From contig JARKIF010000008.1 in assembly GCA_029378245.1 (NCBI GenBank), forward strand, positions 744,001-808,000: 64,000 bases of DNA. The letters are read 5' to 3'. Source of the stretch: Roridomyces roridus. Lineage: Eukaryota > Basidiomycota > Agaricomycetes > Agaricales > Mycenaceae. Below, in pieces: positions 32,567-43,900 of this stretch. Position 1 is the first letter of the stretch; each line of letters opens with the position of its first letter. The notes below the pieces were generated by a model. That model made no database searches. It saw only the letters and a list, made by a program, of their open reading frames with translations, and was not told the DNA's origin. The position numbers and the translations under genes are program-made.

Positions 32567-34571
32567 TTACATTGCATCTATCCATCGGTTCAGGCAGAGT
32601 GCAAGGATCGAGTACAGCAAGAGATCATCCTGTGAAAATGTGTACTGCAACAGGCCGGTCGACTTGCCCACCGGTGTGGTCTTGCTGTAGCGACGAAATG
32701 CGGCGATTCGCACAGCTGCAGGTTGCAAAGCGTACAGCTCGAAAGAGTAAATAAATAATGCAAGGTCGGAGAAACCAAGCAAGAAGACGTACATCATATT
32801 CACCCGGACTAGCTTTTCGCCATTCGAATCTTCTGCCATCTGAAGTGCAGAAGGCGCGGGCACTGCAGAGATGAGAAATGAATCTGCAGACAACAGAGCA
32901 TGATCTTCTAACTTGTGCTGGGAACCAGGAGAAAGCAAGTCCGTCATGGGCACAACGCGGCTGCCGATGGTAGCGCTTCCGAGCTGCTTTCCGGACCCAA
33001 AGAACAGCAGAGCCACCTTTGAGCTATTATTCGAATAGACCTGAAGACAGTCTCATGTAAAGCGTCGACAGAGAGTGAGGACTTGCCGTGGTCTTGAGTT
33101 GCCTTTCGGGAGTTTCAAACAAGAAGAAGCGAGGGACGACATCCTCGCCGATGAGACAGTGGTTGCGAGGATCGTCGCGGCCAGTGAAAAATAGGTTGTA
33201 AGGTAGCCATGAGAGCCAGACCAACGTGTCCATGGGAAGAGAAGCTGGAGCGTGATAGAAAATCAATGCAAACCGGACTGTGTGCAAGGCAGTCGAGTAG
33301 ATGACATTTTCTGTCAAAAAGCACATGGCTATCAGTATACTACGAGTTGATCTTCCAAAGAGGACGCTTCCGCATTTTTCGGGCAATGTGCACCGCGCTC
33401 CCGCCAAAGTTGCTCAGCACAACCGTCTCCTCCGCACCTCGGGCAATCCCGTGTTTCCGCATCTCAATCGCGTCTCTGGCAAACTTGAACCGCGTTTGGT
33501 CTGAACCTACGGGATGTTAGCGATATGAAAAACACGGGAAGAGAAGAGAAAGAACCAATGTCAAAGCTCGGTGATTCCATAGCAAGTTTGAACAGATCAA
33601 ATGGTACGCGAGCAAAAGTTTGGAGAAGAAGATCACGTCCACCAGGTTGAGGCGTCGCTGATTCTGGCATGACTTGTAGGTTTTGGGGAAGTGTTACAAT
33701 GAGGAAATGGAAGACGTCGTCTCTTAGTCGTTGCGCGTACGACCCAAATATCGAAGTCTGCGTGAGATCAGGCGTGGAGATGCCATCGGAAGGAGAGGCA
33801 ATGGCGTCGACAAACTGCAGCCATTCGCCGATGGTCTCGACAGAGATGGATCGTGTACAAGCATCATACGCGTATGCGCACAGTTCGTCCATACCGCCAA
33901 GGAGATGCCCTGCAGCGAGGACTGCTCGGCAGTTCTTTTCGTTTATTAATCCAAGGGATGCTGATGAGTAGAGATATCCTAGGGCTATCGAGAAGCCCTA
34001 CACTGGCCTCAGCGACCGTGTTCAAAGAGTGGAAAGCACGCACCTCATGGGTCACTTCGGGTTCGCGTTCCAAGTGAACGTATATCACCCGCTGGCCGTT
34101 ACCTTGAGGCGATGTTGACATGAGATGAGCGAGAAATGGCGAGCGCGATAGAATGATTGCTACAAAAGTTTGTTTAAACACTGGCAAAGGCCCCCGTGAG
34201 GTTTTATTCACCATGGAGGCGGTAGGTGACGCCGTGAGTTTGGTGAACATGCTGCCATTGGCGAAATCAACGAGAGCTGGATGGACGAGTGATTCAAACT
34301 CACGAGTATCGTGTCCGCGTAATTCTTTTCCACCCTGCATGAGACAACGAGAACGCAATGGAACGAGCAAGACATACCCCGGTTTGAAAGCCTGGTCAAG
34401 CGGTCAGAGGATGAACAAGACGCGAGACAGCAGAGACCGACCAGAATTATACAGATGATTCACAATAGAAGCATCGTGCGTGTCGGCAAAGTCGGCAAAA
34501 CCGTTTGTATACTGAGAGTGGGAGGTCGACTGGGACAGGGAGGGCTCATCGTGGACACCGTTGGAATTCAT
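32567..34571 (-). CDS. BTB/POZ domain protein
   Basis: The N-terminal MNSNGVHDEPSLSQSTSHSQ leads to a BTB fold: HDASIVNHLYNS, GHDTREFESLVHPAL, FVAIILSRSPFLAHLMS, QRVIYVHLEREPEVTHE, LINEKNCRAVLAAGHLLGG and MDELCAYAYDACTRSISVET. A BACK-like helical part follows (GEWLQFVDAIASP and DDVFHFLIVTLPQNLQVMPE), then PFDLFKLAMESPSFDIG. The last 250 residues have no family I can name (RIAAFRRYSKTTPVGKST). BTB-BACK proteins often bridge substrates to Cul3; the substrate here is unknown. The start is 47 nt from the end of MRD1 on the same strand. Confidence 0.82.
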
Positions 34572-34618
34572 CGACGCGGTCAGTTTTGGAGAGTGATTAT
34601 ATAATCGGGATCAAAATG

Positions 34619-37501
34619 CTACTCCAAATCCTCTACATCCTCGTCCTCGTTTCTGCCCATGTCCAGCTTCCGTTTTCTGCCAGGCATAGGAGCCCCGTCG
34701 CCTAAACCAACTCCAGCCTTCCTACGCAGCACATCCAGATCCTGCTCTGCCTCTTCTGCCCACTCGAGCACCAGATGCCTCCCGAGCAAATGTGTGTGCT
34801 TGAGCGCAGCATACGCGCTCTCCGCCTCATGTCGAGAAACGAAATCCAAAAAGGCAAACCCACGCGTCCGCGAGTCGAATTTCTTTGGAAGCCGCACCGA
34901 CTTGAGATGGCCATGAGCACCGAAGAGCTCTCTCACGTCCTTCTTGGTCGCTTCGAACGGTAAATTCTTCACAATCATCTTGGTCGTCCTGCTCTTCGCC
35001 GACGACGCGCTCTTCCCCTTTGTCTCAACCTCCTCCGCTCCCCGCCCAGCAAACTTGACGTGCAACGCATGCCCATCCAAAACAAACGCCTGCATGCTCT
35101 TGAGCGCTTTGCCGGCAGCCTCCTTGTCCTTGAACCCAACAAACCCATAACCCATGCTCAGCTTTCCGTCCGGTCGCTTTGGGTCGGGCTTCATCTGCAC
35201 CCTTGCAAACGAGAAGGAGGGCAGGTTGCCAAACACTTGTGTTAACCGCTCTGTCGACGTCGCAAACGACAAATTCTTGACGAAGAGCGTCGTTCCCGCG
35301 CCGAGAGCCGGCTCCTCCTCCTCGTCGGCAACAATTTGGTCCGCAATCTTGACGACATGCGTACCAGAGCCCGCAGAAGACGTCCCTGCGATGGGGCCAT
35401 CGTTAAACATCCCCAGGGGCCCCTTTTCGAGGTAGACCACGGAATTGCCGAGCCTTCGGTACGCGACCGCGCGGAAGCCCGTACTCGCCTCGTCGGCTCG
35501 CGCAAACTCGACAACGGCCATCGTTCCTGCAGGTGGAACAAGCACTCTTGTCAGAGTTCCGTGCGGTTCAAACAGCTCGCGGATTTGTTCGACGGCAGTA
35601 CCATATGGGATGTTCTTGACAAGAATGATGGTGTCCGACCTGGAGCGCGAAGAGAAGGAGTCAAGAATGACACCCTGTGACTCGAGATATGTTTTAGTTT
35701 CCTGAATAATGTGCGTTTCTGCGAGGGCAAGCTTGACGGCGGCGTTATCGGAGCCCTCGGGGTTGAGAATATCGGATTTCGATATACGCATGCGGTCGGC
35801 AATGGAAGATGCGACCGCGTCGCTCTGGATAGAATTTAGACGGTAGTTGATGAGCCCAGGATGTCACACTCACGTTCATGTACAACATGCTCCAGTTGAA
35901 CTCTTTACCCGCAGCCGCTCTGCGCTGGGTTTGTTTCTCTCCCTTTACAGTCTTTTTCCGCCCTTCCCCTTCCTCGACCTCGAACTTTGGTCTTCGGTCT
36001 ACGGCGGCTAGAATGTGGATGAGCCGACCCTGGAAGGACTTGCGATCGAGCCGCTCGTAGGCAGCCAACGCGTCGGCCGCTTTCGAGAACGTCACGTAGG
36101 CCATGCCTTTAGACTGCTTCGTCGCAGGGTCGAGCGGTATATGCACCTAAAAGAGATGTGAGCGACATTCTTCACAGACGCATGAGCGAATAGGTTCAGA
36201 ATAATATTTCTACTATCGGATTTCCAAGAGGATCAACATTCCCGGAGGTCTGATGTCCCTATGCAAGTTGTCATCTTGACAATGAAAGGAATGTACAATC
36301 ACCTGAAAAAAGGGCAAGTCAGCGGCGAATTCGTCAACTCGGAAAAAAGCAAAGAAAATTCAGAAAATATTTCTACTATCGGATTCCAGAGGATCAACAT
36401 TCCCGAAGGTCTGATGTCCCTATGCAAGTTGTCATCTTGACAACGAAAGGAATGTACATTCACCTGAAAAAAGGGCAAGTCAGCTGCGAATTCATAGGCA
36501 CAGAAAAAGAAGAAAAGTTCAGAAAATATTTCTACTATCGGATTCCAGAGGATCAACATTCCCGAAGGTCTGATGTCCCTATGTGTTTGACATCACGAGC
36601 AAGAGCGAGGAAAGTATCGCACCTGTGAGATTTCACCAAACGGCGAGAAGAACTCTTGAATATCTGCATCTGTGCAAGAGAATGCCAGATTCCGAACAAA
36701 CAATCGGGCCGTCTGAAGGATAGTCTCCTTGGTTGGATCCTGGGGCGGTTCATCAGAGGCAGGAGCGTCTACAGGCACGGACACCTGTGAGAGATTAGTT
36801 GGTACACACAAGACATGGATTGCACTTACAGGTTTGGGTTCGTCACCCTCCTCGTCCGATTGCTCAAAGGCCTTCTCCACGACGTCTGCATTCTTCGACA
36901 TCCTCCGCCTCATCCATTCCAGGTCGGAGAGACCCTCCTCGCGAACGGGCTCCTCACCATCCTGGTCCATCTCTTCGGGAGGGGAAACATCGACCGGCGC
37001 TGTCGGCGCAGCTTCGTTGGCCCATGTCCTGCCCTTGGTACCCCGCGGCTGCATGACTTTGAGAAAGTCGTCCACGAGCTGCGAGTCGGCGGGGGGCGGC
37101 GAGGGCGCTTTGGAAGGCACCTTGACTGGGGCTTCATTAGGAGCGGGGCCTAGTCGTGGGCGTTTGTTGGGACGAGGAGCAGGAGCGTCCTTGGCACCCT
37201 ACTTGCATGCGTTATGTAGGGAAAGAAAGAAAAAAGTCCGGACAGAGATGCTCACCTCAATAACTTGGACCCTGATTTTCGCAGCGTCGATAAAAGTCTT
37301 GTGAAACCATTCCTGCGCCTCCAACGCCTGTTTTTCCGTCTTGTACCCAATGAATCCAAAACGACGTGAGGTTCCGTCGGTTTTTGACGCGACCTTGACG
37401 TCTGTAATCGTGCCGGACGGGGCACCCTTCTGCTCGAAATGCTCGCGCAGGCGTGCCGGGGTCACGTAGACGGGAAGATTCTGCACCATTAGTCGCGACA
37501 T
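34619..37501 (-). CDS. MRD1: Mrd1 / RBM19, multi-RRM pre-rRNA processing factor
   Basis: Nucleolar protein with several RRMs that organises the 5' ETS/18S region in the 90S pre-ribosome. RRM1: MSRLMVQNLPVYVTPARLRE and RRFGFIGYKTEKQALEAQEW. Acidic/Pro linker. RRM2: TARLFVRNLAFSCTDADIQE then, after the long intron, VHIPLDPATKQSKGMAYVTF. RRM3: TIILVKNIPYGTAVEQIREL and TMAVVEFARADEASTGFRAV. RRM4: GTTLFVKNLSFATSTERLTQ and MGYGFVGFKDKEAAGKALKS. RRM5: KMIVKNLPFEATKKDVRELF and RGFAFLDFVSRHEAESAYAA. The protein ends GRNEDEDVEDLE. The intron at 36147-36622 (476 nt) is about ten times the usual length and holds a tandem repeat. Divergent from TRM44, 117 nt between starts. Confidence 0.95.
36195..36583. 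repeat. Minisatellite of 159-164 bp, about 2.4 copies, inside an MRD1 intron
   Basis: Units begin at 36195, 36359 and 36518, each with TTCAGAA(A)TATTTCTACTAT and going on through a shared GGTCTGATGTCCCTATG. Copies 1 and 2 are complete and differ mainly in a 30-nt segment before the next start; copy 3 stops at 36583. On the minus (sense) strand each full unit contains CCTTTTTTCAGGTGA, a 3' splice site abutting a 5' splice-site-like GTGA. Confidence 0.9.
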
Positions 37502-37618
37502 GGTGGTGGTGGTCGAGCGGAGCGCACTGGGGCGAAATCGAAGTTTGCAGATCGACGCAAGTCGTGGTCGCGGAAAGAAAAAAAAAAGTTGATTTGATCG
37601 GGACTTTCTCTTCATGAA

Positions 37619-39139
37619 ATGGCTCGCCCTCGTTTTGAGCCCTCTCCCTGCTCGAGCCCTCTAGAAGTGCCGGCACTTGCTCCGTCTTGGGTCCCCTTGA
37701 TTTGCTCTCCTGCCGACTTTCCTCCAGCACTGGTTAGATGCCTAGTTCCTTCAATTCATCTAATCCAGTCCCTCTAGTTTGAGCTTGCAATCTCGCAGCT
37801 AATACACCATCCAGAGTATAACTCGACGCTCATATTGCGGTCTGAGACGCTTGACGAGTCAAATTCAAACTTTCCATCCTTTCTGCCAGTGTTCGATGGC
37901 GCCGAGATACTGAACAATGTCCACCGACGCATACTCCCTCGGCGACCAGGTCGCGATGGTCCCTTGGAGCAACACTGTACTTTACACGGTACCGACTCCG
38001 TTGTGCACACATTAGTCTTGACCCCAATACTTGCCGATGGTGGCGAACTACCATATTATCACCCCCCAGTCTCGCACCTTGCATTTCGCTACATCTCGAC
38101 CAGTCCCCCTGCCATTCGCATTGAGGTCGTGCTTTTGAGAGAAACTCCGACAGACCCCGGGTCGCGAATATATCGCACATGCCTCGCACTCCTCGATACA
38201 CTGCATCGGTACGGATGGGGCGCGCTAACAAATTACAAAAAGCGTGTCCAGCACGATTGTCTCGTTCCACGGGACGCGTACCAGGACCTATACCTTGTTA
38301 TGCGTGACCGCTTCAATCACCTGGTCGACACATGGGTCGAGTCGACAGATCCCAGGAAACACGTCTACGAAGACATCGCCATTGCTACCTTCCTCATTCT
38401 GCTCTGGAAAGACACATATCCTGCACTTGACGTTCCTGCCGTCCCCGAAGATGAGCCTTGGAGGGCATGGGGCCGCCCCACGGGCGGCTTCCTCGACTTT
38501 GGGTGTGGCAATGGCCTTTTGACGCACCTCCTTCTCTCGTGCGGCTACACAGGACGGGGGATCGACCTTCGAGCGCGCCAGTCATGGGAGACTTATCCTC
38601 CACACACGCAATCACACCTCTCGGTTGACGCCTTTGACCCTTGTGTGCTTGCCTCGGACGCAGAGCCGAGTGTTTACACTGCCCATGGCCAATTCATTAT
38701 CGCCAACCATGCAGACGAACTAACGCCATGGACACCGCTCCTGGCCACCCGTGCACAGGCGAGCGGGTTCCTCAGCATCCCGTGCTGCGCGTGGGCGTTT
38801 GACGCAAAGTTTGAGCGTAGTGCACGGGCCAAAGGCGGAGCGTCGTTGGTACCAAGTGGAGACGACACGGCGCTGGCTGCGACGCTGAATTTGGGCGCGG
38901 ATGGGATTACGTCTGGGTATGCCCAGTATCGTATCTGGCTTGCTAGACTGACAGAGTACTGTGGGTGGGAGATTGAATGTGAAGTGTTGAGGATCCCCAG
39001 CACGCGGAATTGGGCTTTGGTGGGGCGGCGGAGGGTCGGGAGTGACGAGGAAGCGCAGCAAAATATCGCTACCATTTTACATAGCATCGAGGAGCGAGGG
39101 GTCTTCAAGGCGCGGACGCCGGAAGGAAAGGCTCACTAA
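37619..39139 (+). CDS. TRM44: Trm44, tRNA-Ser 2'-O-methyluridine (Um44) methyltransferase
   Basis: AdoMet enzyme that methylates U44 of tRNA-Ser. The first exon MARPRFEPSPCSSPLEVPAL joins through a short intron (acceptor ...tccctctag) to FELAISQLIHHPEYNSTLIL, then RSETLDES. Family motifs: YEDIAIATFLILLWKDTYPA, the SAM-binding GGFLDFGCGNGLLTHLLLSC and GYTGRGIDLRARQSWETYP, plus QFIIANHADELTPWTPLLAT and GFLSIPCCAWAFDAKF. The tail GWEIECEVLRIPSTRNWALV closes the domain. Its last 35 nt overlap the end of the NTAQ1 coding region on the other strand. No frame break seen. Confidence 0.94.
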
Positions 39140-39812
39140 CTAGTAACATTGCATCCAAATCCTTCACAGTCCCAAAGCCTCCAGCACCCATGTCCACAAA
39201 ACTTTTCATCAGATTGTTGGATTCTGTCGCATTCTTTCCGCGCAGAGGCCCATACGGCGGTGGAGGCTGACGATACCCGTCGAAATCGAGCTGATTTCAG
39301 GGTAAGATCCCAGCAGCAAGAAGAAAAAACAGCATTGTACCATGTGAGATCGGTCGGAAGAAAAGTTCTCTACATATTCGTCCCGTGGGACTACCCGGAA
39401 GAGACTGGCCGACTGTCAGAGACGTTTCAGCGTGAGCTACGTGCAAACCTGTGAAATGATTCCGGAATATCTTGACGAAACGTTTGGTTCAAGTAATCTT
39501 TCAATGGGCATGGGCATGGCAGACGCGTGTCAAGATCGTAGATGTAGAACTGTTCAGGACCGCGAAAGAGTAGCACACAGTGGTAGTCCCAAAACACTGG
39601 AAATTGGGGGTCTTGGCTTAATTTTTGATTCCACAACGCAACCTGAAGCAAGATGAATTATTTGCAGTCCTGGACTGCACACCTACAGTCTTTTCATGGT
39701 TAGAAATGAATACTGCCGAGACGTCCTCGCTTGCCATTGCTTCGCATGCGAGGTAAACATTTTCCTCGCAATAATACGGTGTGTAGATTGTGGTGGGGAT
39801 TGACAAGGACAT
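39105..39812 (-). CDS. NTAQ1: NTAQ1-type protein N-terminal glutamine amidohydrolase
   Basis: Deamidates N-terminal Gln to Glu for the Arg/N-degron pathway. Start MSLSIPTTIYTPYYCEENVY carries the catalytic Cys in YYCEENVY. SAVFISNHEKTV and WNQKLSQDPQFPVFWDYHC follow, with the catalytic His; the family WDYHV signature has Cys for Val here. The Asp is in FYIYDLDTRLPCPCPLKDYL. A small intron-split part gives FDRSHM-like FAVDRSHMVQ and then YRQPPPPYGPLRGKN. The end NNLMKSFVDMGAGGFGTVKD continues to a stop at 39105, so coding overlaps the TRM44 stop region by 35 nt. Budding yeast uses Nta1 instead, so this is a filamentous-fungus/animal-type enzyme. Confidence 0.9.
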
Positions 39813-39837
39813 GGTGGATCACGTGGACCCATTCTAT

Positions 39838-40940
39838 CTAGCATAGCAAACATGCCGCGCTCCCCAGCTGTCTCCGCACGTCTTGATAATCCACATCATG
39901 CGCTGAAGACCATAAGCAGGGCGTTAGGATATTGGATAAAGACCCACTGTCTTCGACTTCGCCCCATCGTGCGATTTGGCTCGCAACTTCGACGTGGGCC
40001 GCCAATGCTGCCTGTTCAACCGACAAATGCTTCTTGACAAGAGCTAATGCGATGATGAACGATTTTGTGGCATAAGTTGCGCGTTCCATGGCTGAGTTCG
40101 AGTCAAAGGGTGTCCTCGGAGGGCAGCGAGTTACGCACCTGCCATCTCCCAGTGGTCAAACGTCGACAAAATCTGCACCAGTTTGGTTTTCGTTTCGTCT
40201 GGTTGCGAGCTGAACAGTAAGGATTCGGACGTGTTCAGTTCAACATCGAATGTGGCCCGAGCCCAGGCCAATAGCGGATCCCAGTGCTGGGCCTGCAAGT
40301 CCACAAGCTGGGGAGGGTAGTCTTGATGAAAACTGCGGGGCGAACATCAGAGGACTACTCATGCATGCATAAGACGAGGGACCATATAGTATCGGTGTCG
40401 AGATATTCCAGAAGAGCCTCTCGAACTTCTTGACGCGTGGCCTCGCTCACCATTGCGTCGATGGCTCTGGACGCCAGTGCAGTCTGGGAGGAGTTGAGGA
40501 AGGGATGTTGGATGAAGACGCGCATACCATTGGAAGAGCATGGTGTTTCAACATCGTTGCTTGATTTTCCCATTCAGCAGCGACGAGGGTGGCCACCAAG
40601 TGTTTTTCAGCCGGCAAGACCAAGACAATTCCCGAGGGTGTCTTGAGCTCCCTTTTATCGAGTAAAACGGTGTAAGAGTCGTCGCGCTGACCAACAGCCG
40701 CGTTTTTCCAGAACCGTTTCATGGTGGCCTCCGTGCCTGTGTTTTATAAATGAGCTGAACGGACACGCGCAACGAAGAGTGAATCTTACGGTTGGTATCC
40801 GTGCGAGGAGGACCCTCGACGGCGGATGAATTCCATCGTATTGTCCTAAAAATTGAGTTGGGCCGTGAAAGGCAGCGTCGAAGAGGAAACATCAGTGATG
40901 CTCTGATCGCTGCTTCGACGCGTCTGAATCGCGACACCAT
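39838..40940 (-). CDS. ATP12: Atp12, F1-ATPase assembly chaperone
   Basis: Matrix chaperone that holds the F1 alpha subunit before hexamer assembly. The presequence-like start MFPLRRCLSRPNSIFRTIRW (Met at 40892) is preceded in frame by [16 protein letters not shown] from 40940. Family motifs: RFWKNAAVGQRDDSYTVLLD, KRELKTPSGIVLVLPAEKHL, ATLVAAEWENQATMLKHHAL, then across an intron PMTALASRAID, and VREALLEYLDTDTI, QHWDPLLAWARATFDVELN and ATYATKSFIIALALVKKHLS. It ends near SAACLLC. The presequence and the RTIRWNSSA segment fit mitochondrial cleavage. The 40940 ATG overlaps the MSH3 ATG on the other strand. Confidence 0.94.
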
Positions 40941-43900
40941 GTCCCAATCGCGAATCTCGGCCTATTTCTCTCCTACCAAGAGTCCAGGCAAACGCAGGCT
41001 CGAGTCTCCTACTGGAGAACCATCCCAAAAGAAACAAAAGGCAGATCTTGAGCAGTGGCGCTTCACACCCTCTCCAGAGAAATCGACAACACCAAGAAAG
41101 GCTTCCAGGCAGTCAAAGCCCAAGCCCGTCGAGTCCCCCATCGTTATATCTGACAGCGACTCGGAGCCTTCGTTCACTAAACTGACTCGCTCCAAAACCA
41201 CGAAACGGTCAAAGAATTCCAAGAAAGAATTGGGACCTAGTGGCGAGCCATGGACGCCCATGGAAAAACAGGTATATCTCCCTCATTCTTTGAACCTTTC
41301 TCTCAATGTATCAAAGGTCCGACAACTCAAGCAGGAAAATCCCGGGGTCGTGTTGATGGTAGAAGTGGGTTACAAGTACAGATTTTTCGGAGAAGACGCC
41401 AAGGTGCTGTTTGGCTCAACTCTAATCTTGACATATTTCATCCCCGTGTCTAGGTGGCTGCCAAAGAACTGGGCATGGTTTGTTACCGGGACCGTAATTA
41501 CCTGACTGCTTCAGTCCCGTATGACCGCCGAGAAATCCACCTCAAAAAGCCAGTCTCTTTGTCCGGAACGTGACCCGAACTCTGACAAGATTCCAGGCTG
41601 TTGAGCCAGGGTTATAAAGTGGGGATTGTCGCCCAGGTAAGTTGCCCATGTCGCTTTGACCGATTGCTCAATATGAGCAGGTCGAAACAGCGGCTCTCAA
41701 GAAGGCGGGCGAAAACAGCAACACGCCCTTTGAGCGTAAATTGGTTCAGCTCTTCACTGCCACGACATATGTGGATGAGATTGACTCTCTCGACCACGAG
41801 ACGGACAAGTACACATCCCCTCGTTTGGTATGCATAATCGAGGGCAAGGGCGGAAAACCTGGAACTGTACCTTTTGGAATAATTTCTGTGGCGCCTAGCG
41901 TGGGTGACGTGGTTTGGGACGCATTCGATGGTATTTCTTCTACTCTTCTGCGATGCTGTAAATCTCGAATATTTACGCCAGACACGCCAATGTGCATCGA
42001 GTTGGAAGTAAGCGTCTTGCTTGGGATCATACTTGAGTGTTTAGCTTTTCAGACGAGACTAGCACACACGAAACCATCCGAACTGCTCTTACCCAAACGT
42101 GGTCTGTCGAAGAATACCGCGAAGGTGCTGGATCACCTTGCAACTTCAAGTGCACGGTAATATATTTTGCATGCTCATGTGCCTCCAGTTGACCTTTACC
42201 AGTACGTCGGGGGCGATACGCAAAGAATATTTTGAAGAAGAAATGACATACACTGAGGCTTTTGATTTCGTATCTTCGTTTTACGAGAAAGCAAAGAAAG
42301 GTGAATTGCGAAAACTGGATCTTTCTGTTCACTCACGCTGCTTCACAGCCAATTTGGTGGCGACCATTACAGATTTTCCTAAATTGGCTGTCATCGCACT
42401 CGCGTGTGCAATCCGTTACCTGTCCGCGTTCGATATCGCGGCGACATTGGCACAGACGACTTTCTTTACCAAATTCACGACGAAAACCCACATGCTCTTG
42501 GCCGGCAATACGCTCGCAAATCTTGAAATATTCCAGAATGAGACTGACTATACCACGCGCGGTTCTTTGGTGTAAGTGCTCCGTATTGGTGTTTTTTATC
42601 TGCTCACTTTCTCAAGTTGGATTCTCGACAAGACCGTGACGAAATTCGGAGCCCGGATGCTGAGGAGTTGGATTGGCCGGCCTTTGGTTGATAAAAGGTT
42701 TGCTCTCGTTTCACAACGTTTTCCGTTGACCAACTCCGCTGTGTAGCGCCCTTCAGGAACGTATCGACGCCGTAGAGGAAATCATCACTAGTTCCTCTGA
42801 ACATCTGGCCAAGCTGCGGCAGCTTTTGAGAAGACTGCCAGATTTGGCCAAAGGCCTGTCTCGCATTCAGTATAAACAAGTATGTCCTAGTCGTCCCACA
42901 GATACACTACTCAATCTGTTCAAGTGCACACCTCGAGAACTTGCCGTTCTTCTCCCCGCGTTCCAGAAAATCGGAGATGCATTCGCGAATCAGCCGATCG
43001 AGGACCTTGGTCTGGAATCTAGGCTGCTGAAAGAGATCATATCTGCTCTACCACCGCTGAAGGGACCTATGAGCGAACTCGTCAACTTGATTGATCTTGA
43101 ACAGGCAGCAGAAGGAAAGAAAGAAAACATGTGGACTGATCCTACTCAATATCCGGAACTCGAGGACTTTCATTTGGTTTGTTTGAGCTTCTGGTTTGTA
43201 CTAGGTCTCACTCTGGTCTAGGGCATTCAAACATCTGAAGCGGAAATCGAGCAAGAGCTGGTAGCGAGTGAGTCGCTAGATTCTGCGATTTCTCGTCTAA
43301 TCCTTGTTCAGTCCGCAAAACTTTGCGTATGCCGTCATTGAAATACACCACCATTGCTGGAGAGGAAGTGCGTCTTTGATTTTATGTATCTAGTTTGCAG
43401 TCTCAAACGCAATGCACAGTATCTCATCGAAGTAAAGAAAGCGGACAAACGACCCATACCGGCAGAGTACCTCCCGGCAATCTCCAAGTTAGATCCCCAC
43501 CCATCCGTGAGAACACGGCTCTCACACTTTCCAGGACCAAATTTTACGAACGCTATCGCTCTCCGACTGTCAAGAGAAAGATGGAGGAACGGGCTTTGTT
43601 CACGGAATCTCTCCAGGCACGTGTTTTCACGGTCACGGGATTTCATTTTTCTCAACCACGTGCAGATCGAAGCTAGGAAAGCCTACTCGCACTTTTTGGA
43701 AGAATGCGTCGGCAAGCACTATGCCGTAATGCGAGATGCAGTTAACAAGCTTGCAACGGCCGATTGTTTGATCAGCCTGGCACAAGTCGCGTTGCAAGAG
43801 AATTATGTCAAGCCTGAATTCACAGACGAGCCCGACACCCTAGAAATAGACGAAGGCCGTCATCCCATGAGTCAGTTCCCCTTTTTTTATTCTACATATT

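Noticed and set aside
36299..36628. Open frames within the MRD1 intron repeat on both strands
   Set aside because: They repeat with the 160-bp unit, have no family resemblance and lie in an intron bounded by clean splice sites.
40792..40938. Upstream in-frame extension of MSH3
   Set aside because: It is antisense to the ATP12 presequence and lacks Msh3 character; the PIP box starts at 40939.
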